Positions 35,923-47,100 of a stretch of 64,000 bases of DNA are shown here, piece by piece. The DNA comes from Actinernus sp. WN-2022. Lineage: Eukaryota > Cnidaria > Anthozoa > Actiniaria > Actinernidae. The notes under the pieces were generated by a model. That model did not search any database, had not been told where the DNA came from, and saw only the letters and a list, made by a program, of their open reading frames with translations. How positions within the stretch are numbered: the first letter of the stretch is position 1; each line of letters starts with the position of its first letter. A program made the translations under genes and the position numbers. The stretch spans positions 144,266,344-144,330,343 of the forward strand of contig JAOWCC010000577.1 of assembly GCA_030867875.1 (NCBI GenBank). The letters are read 5' to 3'.

Positions 35923-36414
35923 CTAGACACGTATTTGAGAAAACCTTACAGGAAAGCAACTAAAAACATTGATAAATAGATATACTTTTACTTTCACTCT
36001 AAAATTAGCACAATATTTGCCATGTGAACAATTGATCTGATATTCCAAAGGCACTAAATTATGTAACTTTAATTGTTTTACTTTGAACACCTTGCGTATC
36101 CTGCATACCCTGCGCGCCCTGCGTACCCTGCATGCCCTGCGAGCCCTGCACCCTGCAAGTTGTAGTATGTCTAGCAGTTTATAATAAGGTGATGTTTTTC
36201 CTCTATACTGAGCAAAGAAAATGCTCCTAATACATTTATTTTGTTTTATTAAGATTTTGTTTAACTTTTTTTTGTAAGTATTACACCAGGCTGATATTCC
36301 ATAACTAAGATATGGATAAATTAGAGTATAGTAAAGCTGTTTAAGCATTCGTAGATTAATATAGTGTCTAAGTTTATTAATGATACCTATGTTTTTAGAT
36401 ATTTTGCTAGTCAC
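35923..36414 (-). pseudogene. LINE reverse transcriptase fragment with an in-frame minisatellite
   Basis: A 163-codon open frame. The N-terminal part has KLRHYINLRMLKQLYYTLIY and YLSYGISAWCNTYKKKLNKI, the thumb region after the polymerase core, and the LLDILQL block. It is then interrupted by about 23 codons of Arg/Cys-rich repeat (36093-36161) before VFKVKQLKLHNLVPLEYQ continues the LINE. The repeat kept the frame open. Catalytic FADD is upstream and missing. Confidence 0.65.
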
Positions 36415-36577
36415 TGTTATTTGGGCTCCCAGTTGACATGCTCATCAATAAAAACAACTAAGTATTTGATGTAATTTTTACGACTTATCTTATTGATGTT
36501 AAAATTAATTAAAACAATCTTGGTGATTAAACAAACATATAATTATTTTTTTAATTAATTGACAATCTTATAAAGTA
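36415..36577. other. AT-rich spacer
   Basis: Nothing recognised. Confidence 0.3.
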
Positions 36578-36645
36578 ATTGCGATTTTGAGACGCCGATA
36601 CCGAATTATATTGCCGGCGTTGGGAGAAAATATATTCTTCGTATA
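36578..36645. repeat. Half copy of the GAGACGCCGATACCG MITE
   Basis: AATTGCGATTTTGAGACGCC onward matches the left arm of the elements at 37140 and 37988. Confidence 0.7.
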
Positions 36646-36938
36646 CACACTATGCATAACTCGCGCGGTCACAACACGAAAAAGAGGCCAGTAGGTCCTC
36701 TGGAATGTTGAAGTTGAAATGCTAGCAGGAGGTGTGAAACGTGTTGAACATGATTGTTTAGTTGAAAAATGTTTCTTTATAGTACAACCAGCCAGGCGCA
36801 TAGCAAATTAACGGCATTGTTTCACTGAACATTCCTTCACTGCATTTCACAATCTCCCCGGGCGCTTCAATTTCAACATTCCAGAGGACCTACTGGCCTC
36901 GTTGACATGCTAGTTACCAGGACTTATGCATAGGGTCT
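36646..36938. mobile_element. Fold-back element, GAGGCCAGTAGGTCCTCTGG arms
   Basis: The left arm at about 36683-36720 and the right arm at about 36865-36902 are inverted; outer CTATGCATAA (36650) pairs with TTATGCATAG (36929). No gene. Confidence 0.6.
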
Positions 36939-37139
36939 ATTGGGCGGAGTAAGGAGTAAGGTACAATTTTCACATTTTTGAAGAGATTTCAAAACACGTC
37001 GCGAAAGTTTTCTCCACTCAATTCGTGAAACCGTTGCCATAGATATACTTGGCGCCTAATTACGATCAGCATAAGTTTCGTGCTTCATTTTCTTCTTTCT
37101 TTTAACAATTCCCGACTTAACTGTTGAATCGCGATACAA

Positions 37140-37313
37140 AACTAATTGCAATTTTGAGACGCCGATACCGAATTATATTGCCGGCTTTGGAAGAAAATAT
37201 ATTTTTCGTATTGGGCTTCGTCGGTGCGCGACTCCGCCCAATACGAAATATATTTTCTCCCAACTGGCCGGCAATATAATTCGGTATCGGCGTCTCAAAA
37301 TCGCAATTAGTTT
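37140..37313. mobile_element. Palindromic MITE, AACTAATTGCAATTTTGAGA ends
   Basis: Arms carry GAGACGCCGATACCGAATTA and GCCGGCAATATAATTCGGTA; the loop is GGGCTTCGTCGGTGCGCGAC. A deleted copy is at 37988-38116 and a half copy at 36578-36645. Confidence 0.75.
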
Positions 37314-37987
37314 ATAGTATCACGATTCACTGATCATTTTGTTTACTTTTGAGACGCCAATATAACATGGTATTGGCGTCTCAGAATACCAGCCTCTGAT
37401 TGGCTTTTGCGCGAGCCCTTGCAGTCACATGGCTTCCCGGTCAAGTTCAAAAGTCGCATGGTTTGTTCAGCAGCATTTATTGAGCGCATCGTGGCAAGAT
37501 TTCGACTACAATGTCACCTTCAAATCGTTGTAAATTACTAGATAAGAATTCTTCAATCATAAAGGTAAAGTTGGCATTGTAGTTTTCGTCAGAAATCTAA
37601 CACTCTTATCCGCTAAAAGTACAATTTTCACCGTCTCAAAGCAGTAAAATTGCAAAAGTCGTTCAAATTGAAGCCTCAAAGTCAAAGCAAAGTTCTTAAA
37701 TATATGAAAAGGATTTCTTTCAAATGAAAAAACACACACTTCTTTTAAAATTATATAAACCTTAAATTCGAAATCACTTATCATTTTTGAAACTGATGTT
37801 TATTTGACAAGAAATAAGAGATTTCAAAACACGTCGCGAAAGTTTTCTTCACTGAAGCCGTGAAACCGTTGCCATGGATATACTAGGCGCCTTTTGAGAA
37901 TTGAAATTACGATCAGCATGAGTTTGGTGCTTCATTCTCTTCTTTCTTTTAACAATTCACGACTTAATTGTTGAATCGTGATACAAA

Positions 37988-38116
37988 ACTAATTGTGATT
38001 TTGAGACGCCCGATACCGAATTATACTGCCGGCGACTCCGCCCAATACGTAATATATTTTCTCCCAACTGGCCGGCAATATAATTCGGTATCGGCGTCTC
38101 AAAATCTCAATTAGTT
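37988..38116. mobile_element. Palindromic MITE, second copy with part of the left arm deleted
   Basis: The left arm stops soon after CGATACCGAATTATACTGCC; the right arm is complete. It lies inside the local duplication. Confidence 0.7.
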
Positions 38117-38777
38117 TATAATATTGGCGTCTCAAAAATAAACAAAATGACTAGTGAATCGTGATATATATATTATAAGTAGTAGTAATCGTAGATTATC
38201 AAAGTGCGTTCGACATATTTTTGTAAGAGAAACTGAGGACTGTGGTAACACAAAAGGCTGAAAGATTGCTGCAATGATGTTGACGGTGTAAGTAATCCTG
38301 ATGAAAAATGCTTGTTTTTAACTAATATGAAAATTTTGATGTCTTGACTTATAAGTTAATATACAAGGGAATGCATCTGGGTATAAAACTGTAATTATCT
38401 TTGTAATTATCACTCGGTTGTTACTGGACAGCACAAATTATGGCCAAGTTGATTCGATTCAGTTCTCTGTTCAACGATTCTCTGTTCAACGACCGCGCCG
38501 ACAAAACAGACCATGTTTGACTTGATATAGTTTGGACGTCAGACTTTGTCGAATGCTACAGGCTTTGATATATCGTGCTTGCTAACTGTTTAAACATTAT
38601 TGCATTGGATTGGGAAAATAATAAAACACTTATACTCGACGTTTCTCCGAGCATCGTGTATATAGTTACCAGTTCCCCGGCCGCTCATGATATCGAGGCA
38701 TTTTGTAATAGGACCGGCAAACACGTCACACACAGGCACAGGGAACCCGTCACCAGATTAGGTTGCGTTCTCCTTCG
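38117..38777. other. Unrecognised DNA
   Basis: No gene or repeat recognised apart from a short duplicated phrase TCTCTGTTCAACGA at about 38464-38490. Confidence 0.35.
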
Positions 38778-38782
38778 TCGAA

Positions 38783-39875
38783 CCACAGGCTAACCATCCT
38801 CCCATTTTGTGTATTTGTCACTGATGTTTTAATAATCCATTATTTCTCTTCTCGCTGATTCGCAGCTCGCTGATCGCCGCTTCGCGGCTCTTTCGCCGTT
38901 GCTGTTCTCTCTAGAAAACCTCTGGAACCAGGGTACCTTTTGACTTGATTCTGATGTGAATGTGTTGATTTAGCGCGCGCTCGTAATACAGCTCGGATTT
39001 CCTGTGGCTCAGGTTTGTTTACATTTCGCTCGGGCTTCCTGTGGCTCATCTCGCCAACTACATAAAAATACTGGCAGCTGACATATTTCCCCTAATCTCC
39101 CTCGTATGGGCTGTTTTGCAGCTTCCGAGTTTTTGGCAGCTTCCGATAAACGAACGCGGGAAGTTTGTTTACAAAAATATATTTTATTCTCTTTCACTTC
39201 GTTCAGCCGAACAGAAAACATTTCTATTTATAAGCAATGAGAACACTTTCTTCGCTGGGGACTCTAGACGGGAGATCATTCGACAGATTGATAAAAAAAA
39301 TTTGAATGTGATGACCGTTATAAATCCTTATGATGGCTCATATCTGTCCGGATCATAGGGAGAAAAAAAATCGCCGAAAATCTGGACCAGTTTCACGGTT
39401 TCTAGGAAGCTTTTACGAGTGTGTAACACTCGATATCGCCGTGAATTACCACCAAAAACGTAGCTCATTTACTGTTCTTCAATAGTTTGAATGTTAGAGA
39501 GGGAGCAGGAACCTGGAAGTTTTCGTTTTTCGGCAAAATTCCCGCGCGTCTCGCTTGTCGGCCATGAATTTAGTTGCCTGCCTTGTGTATTTTTATGTAG
39601 TTGGCGAGATGAGCCACAGGAAGGCCGAGCGAAATGTAAACAAACGTGAGCCACAGAAAACCCGAGCTGTATTACGAGCGCGCGCTAAATCAACACATTC
39701 ACAGCAGAATCAAGTCAAAAGGTACCCTGGTTCCAGAGGTTTTCTATAGAGAACGGCAGCGGCGAAATAGCCGCGAAGCGGCGATCAGCGAGCTGCGAAG
39801 CAGCGAGAAGAGAAATAATGGATTATTAAAACATCAGTGACAAATACACAAAATGGGAGGATGGTTAGCCTGTGG
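38783..39875. mobile_element. 1.09-kb element E with about 300-bp inverted arms and 5-bp TSD TCGAA
   Basis: CCACAGGCTAACCATCCTCC is exactly inverted at the right end, and TCGAA stands at 38778-38782 and 39876-39880. Arms extend to about 39100 and 39560 with a few substitutions. The centre of about 460 bp has no transposase. Five-base TSDs occur in Transib and some other families; I do not assign one. Confidence 0.8.
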
Positions 39876-40158
39876 TCGAATGCATTAATACGCTAACTGT
39901 GTGCGTGGGCCGATCCACAGGGCCGGGCAGGTCCACACCGCGGCAAAACGGTATGCTCCGCTGGCCAAAAGAACGAAGGCTCCACTATCAAATACAAATT
40001 ACCGAGGGTTTCAACTTTTTTAGTAAATAATTTTATAACTTAGTAAACTCTCAATGAATTACAAATTAAGAAAACTTCAACCTGTTAAAGTCTTAGGCTT
40101 AGCTTTTAAGTAGTTTTCTTATTTTTTGACAAAACAGTTCACAAATGGATGCTTTTAA

Positions 40159-41396
40159 GGACGGTGCCTACTATTGTCAGCGCGCACGCCGTTCTGCGCA
40201 TCTTGCGTCCCGCGGGTCATCCCGCGAGACAGGCCATTTGCAGAAATATTTTGAAAAAGCTGTGTTAATTGTATCATTTGACAGACAGAAAGATGAAGGA
40301 TTTTAAAATACGGTCGAAAGATATGCTTGAGAAATGAAGGCGATTTGGGAAATCTTTAAATTCCACTACACGGCCACGAAAGACAATTTTCAGCTGAAAG
40401 TGAAATGGGATTAAAAGAGCCGACCATTTCAATGATTTATCGTGGGGAGATGGTCGAAGAATCGTAGATTTAGGAGATTTACCCGACCAATTGAATGAAG
40501 GTTGTTTGGACTGCCATGAATTGCTGCTCTCTTTTCGCCCAGCGCCTTGTGCTTTAGGCCTGTCGATGCTTTCGAGTTTCGTCAGTTTCTCCAAACATGG
40601 ACTTGGCCGAGTATAAACAATGTGTGAATACGGTCAAATAAGCTTTGTGAAAACGGGTAAACCTCTTGGAAATCCAAAGAAGAATGAAGAAGAAAGGACT
40701 GTATGGGGTTTGAGCACAAAGGAAGCAGCAACAGGTTTGATTTTCAATGAAGAAAGTCGAAAGACGGGACTGACTCTTTTCCCCACCGCCATCTTGAAAA
40801 TCTCCCAGAATGCAATAAAAGAAACCAATTTTCAGACTTACTAGGGAGGCCTTGGTAAAAAAAAAATCAATTTTTGAAAATAAAATTAGCGCTAAAGAGG
40901 CCTACCGTCCACCTAACTTTTTAAAACGCGTGGATACCCCCATTTTTTCTTTTTGTAATCGATAATATAGAAGCTAAACAGTGTTTACATATATTTTTTG
41001 TCTTTATAAAATTGAAACTTGTTGCCCATTTCAGCAAAAAATATGTCTGTTCATGGTCACTAATGAGGCTTACAAAACAAAATTTGTACAAAAAATGATA
41101 ATCATTGTAAGATAAATGGTTTGATTGGCATCCTTTGTGAAGAACGCTTTGTCTAACGTTTTTTGCCCTAATATTTTGCCAGATAACCCAAAATATTAAT
41201 CGAATTAAAAAATTGTTTCTCGGACAAAGAAAAATGCTGAGTCAGCACTTTTTTCGATTTTCATCCTTAATTATCTCTCTCAAACGTATGGGCACCCCAT
41301 AAATTTTTTTCTGATTTCAAAAGCTCCTTAGGGGGTTCAAACAATCCATATAGATTTTTAGAAAACAAATTGGTTTGCAATTAGTACGCACCGTCC
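40159..41396. mobile_element. TTAA-type element A inside C
   Basis: Ends GGACGGTGCCTACTATTG (40159) and, inverted, GGACGGTGCGTACTAATTG (at 41396) are TIRs; TTAA lies at 40155-40158 and 41397-41400. The 1.24-kb interior has frames of 74-106 codons without motifs, so it looks non-autonomous. piggyBac or Kolobok families use TTAA. Confidence 0.8.
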
Positions 41397-41400
41397 TTAA

Positions 41401-42902
41401 GGTTACCGGATACCTTCAGGGTGCGTTTCCAGTCTAAATTATGTAGCGCCTCGAGGAAACATCGTAGATAAATGATCCATGTATCATTTTAAAGCTTATT
41501 AAATTGGCTACAAGAATACATAAAAAGTTTTGAGTTCTTTGAAAATCTCGAATTTTCCGCCATCTCGTTTCTTCGATCTAGTGAGGTGGTTTTCAGAAGC
41601 TCCGACTTTGAAAATATTTTAAAGTTTTAAAATCTGTTTGCTTTGTCGCATTTCAGAGGAATCGTATTACAAAACCGTGTCGGGGAATTTCAAAATTCGA
41701 TTTAGTTCAAAAGTTATCATGCTCTCCGTGAAAAGGCGAAAAATAATCCGAGTAGATATGCGGGAAACGCCGTCAAGAGCTCTCCCTTTAGAATTTCCCA
41801 ATTCCCCGACACAGTTTTGCATCTGCGATATCAATTGACATTTTGTGAAAATTTTGCACAAATCGAATAAATTCCTCTCGAGTGGGAGCTTTTTTAAAAC
41901 TCTATTTTGGTTGAAAATCGAAAGCGTAGAAAACAGCACTTTAAAAAATCTAGCTGTCTGTCGTGCGTGAAACTGAAGCCCCGCCTCTCCAACAAATTAG
42001 CGAGCTCTTGGCAAATCATTTCTCATCACCGTTCAACTATCTGTCAAGATTTCCCGCCAATGTTGATTTCCGATCAAAACTACGCGCCGCATCGAGAAAA
42101 TGTTAATTAATACAGCTGGTTGTTTTCTAGTTTTCTTGTGTGCCTTGAAAAGTGGGAAAGACAAAAAGACGTTGAGGAGCAAAGCCAAGGTGAACGGCTG
42201 CTAGAACACCTAGAGACGCCTTGAATGCCAGCATAGTTAGTTACCGGTTAGTAGATGAGGCAGGGATTTGCAGGCGGCTGAAACAGCACGGCAATAGAGA
42301 GATCGTGGAGTTGGTTTCAAGCGATTCAGAGTCGCCATCGGACTTTACGTTTCCATCTAAGCTTTCTTGGAAACAAATATTCTCTCGGCTGGCTCCTATC
42401 AATTCTTCTTTATGTTCAGATGTGGACCACTCTGCACTCTGTCTGAAAGTGAAAATACGAACCCTTGTCGGGTTTTGCGAGGACTCCCATTTGACTTTGT
42501 AGTCGTATGCATTTGTTTGGCCTTGTTTTGCTTTACTTATTTCTTTGTTTTCCAAGCTAAGGGCATCCTGTTTGCTTTTTGTAAGGCATAAGGCCAACAA
42601 CCGATGGAATTATGGAATCGTGTGTGGGAAAAACCTTTTTCAATAATGTAAACATTGGTATATGAAATATATTTAATCCGACACCGTCGTTACGGGCGAG
42701 TGAGCACTTGTCGTGTTTATTGATCTGCTGTCAATCAAACGGAACCTTTTACTTCCGGTTAAAAACTTCCTTTTGGTATCTCCGTGAACATTATTTTTTA
42801 TTGAACGGAGTTTTTGGTATATGAGAGACTACTACCAAAACTACATTTCTGTGTTAAAAATTTTTTTTGCCATCTTTTTCGTTTTGAAGGTATCCGGTAA
42901 CC
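41401..42902. mobile_element. TTAA-type element B inside C, abutting A
   Basis: Perfect 17-bp TIR GGTTACCGGATACCTTC at 41401-41417 and 42886-42902, with TTAA at 41397-41400 and 42903-42906. The left TTAA is also the right TTAA of element A. The interior (1.5 kb) has no recognised transposase. It contains an internal inverted pair AAAACCGTGTCGGGGAATT (41670) / AATTCCCCGACACAGTTTT (41798). A related piece is at 57440-57862. Confidence 0.85.
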
Positions 42903-43229
42903 TTAAGCAGAAATTTTGTCCATGAGCCAGACCCCAAAATTTTGGCTCTCGGTATCATCCGGGGTGAATAAGGTTCATGCTGTTTTTTGAAAAGCCCTAG
43001 TGTAGGAGAGTTGAAAAATGTATGATAGCACTGAATCAATGGTAGCTCCAGGGTGGGGGAGACGTTTTTCGGTACCCCCCCTGTGGATTCATATTGGACC
43101 TACATATTACACACGGAAAGGTAGAAAATTTGGTAAGAGTTTGATATTCTGAGAAATACTCATCATTATTTACAGTGTTCCTGTTCTTTGTATTCTAAAA
43201 TTGTTGTTAAAAGCAAATAAGGTGGGAAT

Positions 43230-43243
43230 GGGTCACGTGACCC
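43230..43243. promoter_or_regulatory. 14-bp perfect palindrome GGGTCACGTGACCC, possible promoter site
   Basis: Contains the E-box CACGTG and lies about 310 bases upstream of the probable first coding exon of transposon D. It might bind a bHLH-type factor or the transposase; position is the only support. Confidence 0.3.
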
Positions 43244-43555
43244 TGTGCTTTTCTTTGTATTCTTCTCTGTTTTTGCTGTAAAACGTGAAATTTGATTGTA
43301 TTATAAATTTTTGTTTCATTGTTCTTAGTATCAATATTTCTCAATTTGCAAATGAATAAACACGGGTGTATAGTTGTATTTGGACTCATCCACTCAAGCT
43401 GCAAGCCCACATTCTGGTCAGCGGTGTCCTAAAATATTCCATTCATGGGAAGCCTGTGTTTCTGAATGTGTCCGCCATCTTGAAAGTGACTCCAATTCAA
43501 GTTCAAAAATGTTAGTACATGTATCATGTTCTAGTGAAGAAGATGCAGTGGTTTT

Positions 43556-43577
43556 ATGTTGCCGTTTGTCCCTAAAG
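43556..43577 (+). other. Probable 5' coding exon end of the D transposase (MLPFVPK)
   Basis: ATG at 43556 is followed by seven codons, then the donor AAAG|GTAAGTTC. Joining to the acceptor GCCATGCAG|AT at 44114/44115 gives MLPFVPKDIMEK, in frame with the main exon and without a stop. A TGA lies 15 bases upstream of this ATG in frame. If unspliced, translation would start at 44120 instead. Confidence 0.5.
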
Positions 43578-44114
43578 GTAAGTTCTTTTGGAAAAGTAAA
43601 TAGTTACTAATGGTAACCCTGATTCATTGATCAAATACAATAAAGAATGGCTGGTAAAATCCTCTGACTCAATGATTTATAAATATTATAATTAAAACTA
43701 CAATGAAATTTCTGGCTGTTCCAATCAAATATAAAATGTTGAAAGCGATTTGCAGCACGTTTCTTATTTTTTCACTTTACATGTATCTCATGCATGATTT
43801 GATACACAACAATTTCACAATTTCTAGCTTGAATCGCCTAAACTGCACTCAGTGCTCTGTATGAAAGATTGTAATATGAGCTATTTTTGTACCACACCCC
43901 CTATTCATGGAGAGTTTACAAAGCTTTGCATATTTGCTTCACCTTTGTACATCCTAGTCTCTAAATCTATTGATTACTTAAACAAATGCAAGTTTTTGAC
44001 AATGTATTTGCTAATCAAGATCTCATTTTTCTAGTTATCGATATTTGCCGTACGCAAGATATTAATTTTATGACAGCACTTCAAAAATGAAGTTTTGACT
44101 GTTTTGCCATGCAG
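43578..44114 (+). other. Probable 537-bp intron of the D transposase gene
   Basis: GTAAGT donor at 43578; a T-rich tract (TGACTGTTTTGCC) and CAG acceptor ending at 44114. The interior is AT-rich with stops in all frames, as expected of an intron. Confidence 0.5.
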
Positions 44115-44119
44115 ATATA

Positions 44120-47100
44120 ATGGAGAAGGATACACAAAGTAGCCTGCAGTGCATTATTCATTCTGCAACGTGCGATGAGGATGAAAATATTGTGGCTCTA
44201 AGAGACCTTCATTCATGGACCACACTGCTAGAAGCAGCACAAATAAGACACCACAAACCCATCCTTGACATCGCCGAGACACTAGATGAATCTCAGATTC
44301 CAAAAATTGTATACCATCGAAAATGCAGAAGGCTCTTTACGATGAAACGAGATTTACAAGCAATTCAACGCAAAGAAGGGGAGGGAGATGAAGATGTATC
44401 GAGTGGTATTTCAACCAAAAGACCCTGTAGGAGACCATCCACAGCGGCAAGGGTATATGAACCCATATGTGTTTTTTGCAATACGGTTAAGTACCTGAAA
44501 CATCCAAAGTCGCGTGAAAAGCTCATTAAAGCTGTGAAACTGAGAGCGGATCAAACACTACGTCAGTGTGCAACATTAAAGGAAGACGCAAGAATTCTTG
44601 CTATAACTAGTCGAGACATTGTCGCTGCAGAAGCGCACTATCACGCTTCCTGCTATAAAATCTATACTAAATCGAAAATACAGGAGCCTGATCGCGCAAA
44701 GGAGATAAAGAATGACGAAGAGATGGATAGTGAGCTCTTTTATGAAGTTGCTGAAATAGAAGCCTATGCACATCTGTTCTATTACATCAGAGATGAAATT
44801 ATTCCGCATGGGAAGATCGTACCTGTTACCTGTCTTACCGAAAAATTGGCAGCCCATCTGTCCAGCAAAGGCCAAGTCCTCAAAACCGCCGCGAAGAAAA
44901 ATTTCCGCAGGAAGCTTGAGACAGAGCTGGGTGACTCAATCCACATATTTTCAAATCATGCAGGAAAGCTGCTGCTAGTTCCAGACAGCTTGTCGTTAAA
45001 GGATGCTGTGTTGGAAAATGAGAATCTCCGTCGAGAACTGGGAGTCTGGAAGGGGAAGGTGACGGATTCCAACAAAGTAATAGATCAAGCATCATCCCAG
45101 ATCAGAGAAGCCATTAAAGCAGATATGACACCCACCACCTGGCCATGCCACCCGTCTGACGTCTCTACCACTGTGGACATGCCAACCCAACTGCATCGCT
45201 TCCTTGTCGGGCTCATGACTGGAGATCCTGAGAGTGAAAACTTGTCCCAGAGAGTGACCACCCTTGTGCAGTCATTTGGTCAAGACTTAATATATGCCGT
45301 AACGTGTGGACAACATAAACCTCCTAAGCATGTACTTCTCCCTTATGCAGTTAAAACACTAACTGGAAACACTGAGATGATCAAAACACTTAACAGGCTT
45401 GGCCATGGGATATCTTACTCACAGCTAGAAGAGAACGACACTGCTCTGTGCCTGGAGAAACTCGCGTCTGGCCTGAACGAGAAGGTATTGCTTCCAGCCT
45501 CCATCAAGCCACATGTTTTCACTAATCTTGCTTGGGACAACATAGACAGACTTGAGGAGACTCTCTCAGGGAAAGGTACATCTCATCGCGTTAATGGAAT
45601 CGCTGTTCAACCTAGAGTCTTTGGATCAGATCCACCACCGAAAGATGTACCACACATCGACAAATCAAAACGAAGAACTCTGAATATCGAACACCAAGCC
45701 ACCGAGATTGACGTCTATGTTGCTGGTACTCGCGTGGGTCCACATCCTCTAAAAACCAAAGACGACTATGTGCACGACGCCAACGAAGCTGCAAAAACTG
45801 CACATGTCAAAAACGTGCTATGGATACTGGCTAGGCAAATGGATACGGAGAACCAAGAGATTCCAAGCTGGACTGGTTTCAACATTAAGACAAGGGATCA
45901 ACTGATGGTATCACGAGATGTCGTTCAGTATCTTCCAACAATTAATGCACCAGCTACAGAGTTATCTACAGTGTTCGAAATCCTCAGCCAATCTGAAGAA
46001 ATCAGAAAGAAGCTGTGTCTACAGACGATAGTTGTAGTCATGGACCAAGCACTCTACGCAAAATCAGCTGAAATAACCTGGAAGGAAGATCGTTTTTCGA
46101 ACATTGTTTTGAGAATGGGAACATTTCATACAATCTGTAACGCACTGGCTATCCTCGGCAAGCGATTTGGAGATGGCGGGTTAAAGGACATCTTTATTGA
46201 GTCGCAGATAGTGGCAGAGGGCTCGATAAGCGGTGTCATTGATGGCAAGCATTACAACCGTGCAGTAAGGGCGCACAAGTACGTATATGAAGCGCTGATG
46301 AGACTGGCATGGACAGAATTTATACAGTGGCTTGAGGGCAGCGATCCGGAACAGTGCGCCACTGTGATATATTTTCTAGAGCTGATGAGCACAATGGCAA
46401 CAGATCTTAACCAAAACTCGTTTGACAGCCTGTTGCAAAGCCCGGTCCTATGCCAAGTCATGGCCATGTGGAGAGAGTTTCTGGATCACCTTCGTCACAA
46501 CAACGGTGAGCTCTCAGCATTCTGGATGTCGTACGTCGATATTGTGCAAGGTGTGGTGCTTGGTTTACTACGCGCATCTCGTGAAGGAAACTGGGATTTG
46601 CATCTGCAGTCTGTAAGAATGATGATTCCTTGGTGCTTTGCCTACGACAAGGTGAACTATGCGCGATATCTCACACCATACTTTGCTCAGATGACAAATC
46701 TGGCTGAAAATTATCCTGACGTTCACAGAGCATTCAAGTCTGGCAGTTTCTCGGTACAGTTGTCCAGCAACAATGCCTTTGGGAGGATTCCAGTGGACCA
46801 GACAATAGAAGTAACAGTGAATAAAGACACACAGACTCCTGGTGGAACGACTCGATTCAGCCTTAAGCCAGCAACTGTACAGCGCTACTACATAACAGCA
46901 GAATACCGAAGTGCGTTCTTGGGTCAGCTACGACACATGGTCCAAGGAAACGACTCAAAAGCCCAACATACAGAACTTCAGCAATCTAGAATAAAGAAAG
47001 ATGAACAAGCAGTTTCAGCAGTTGTTGATCTCATCCAAGGTTGGGTAAACCCTTTTGCAGAGAAACAAGATCTTATCAGCATTTCGACTGCAAAGACAGC

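Larger units (their letters stand above)
36978..38116 (+). repeat. Local direct duplication of about 310-340 bp, offset about 829 bp
   Basis: 36980-37313 and 37809-38116 align from AGATTTCAAAACACGTCGCG through the palindromic MITE that ends each copy. The second has small deletions inside the MITE and insertions before it. The intervening 37314-37808 holds a short hairpin TTGAGACGCCAATA/TATTGGCGTCTCAG (37347-37384) and otherwise nothing recognised. Confidence 0.75.

Noticed and set aside
43374..43610. 78-codon frame as the upstream coding exon of the transposase
   Set aside because: Its phase runs into TAA just after the acceptor; only the frame with ATG at 43556 joins without a stop.
44576..46616. 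Small frames inside the transposase gene (44576-44875, 44880-45095, 45612-45803, 46252-46467, 46422-46616)
   Set aside because: Shadows of the 1563-codon frame in other phases or strands.
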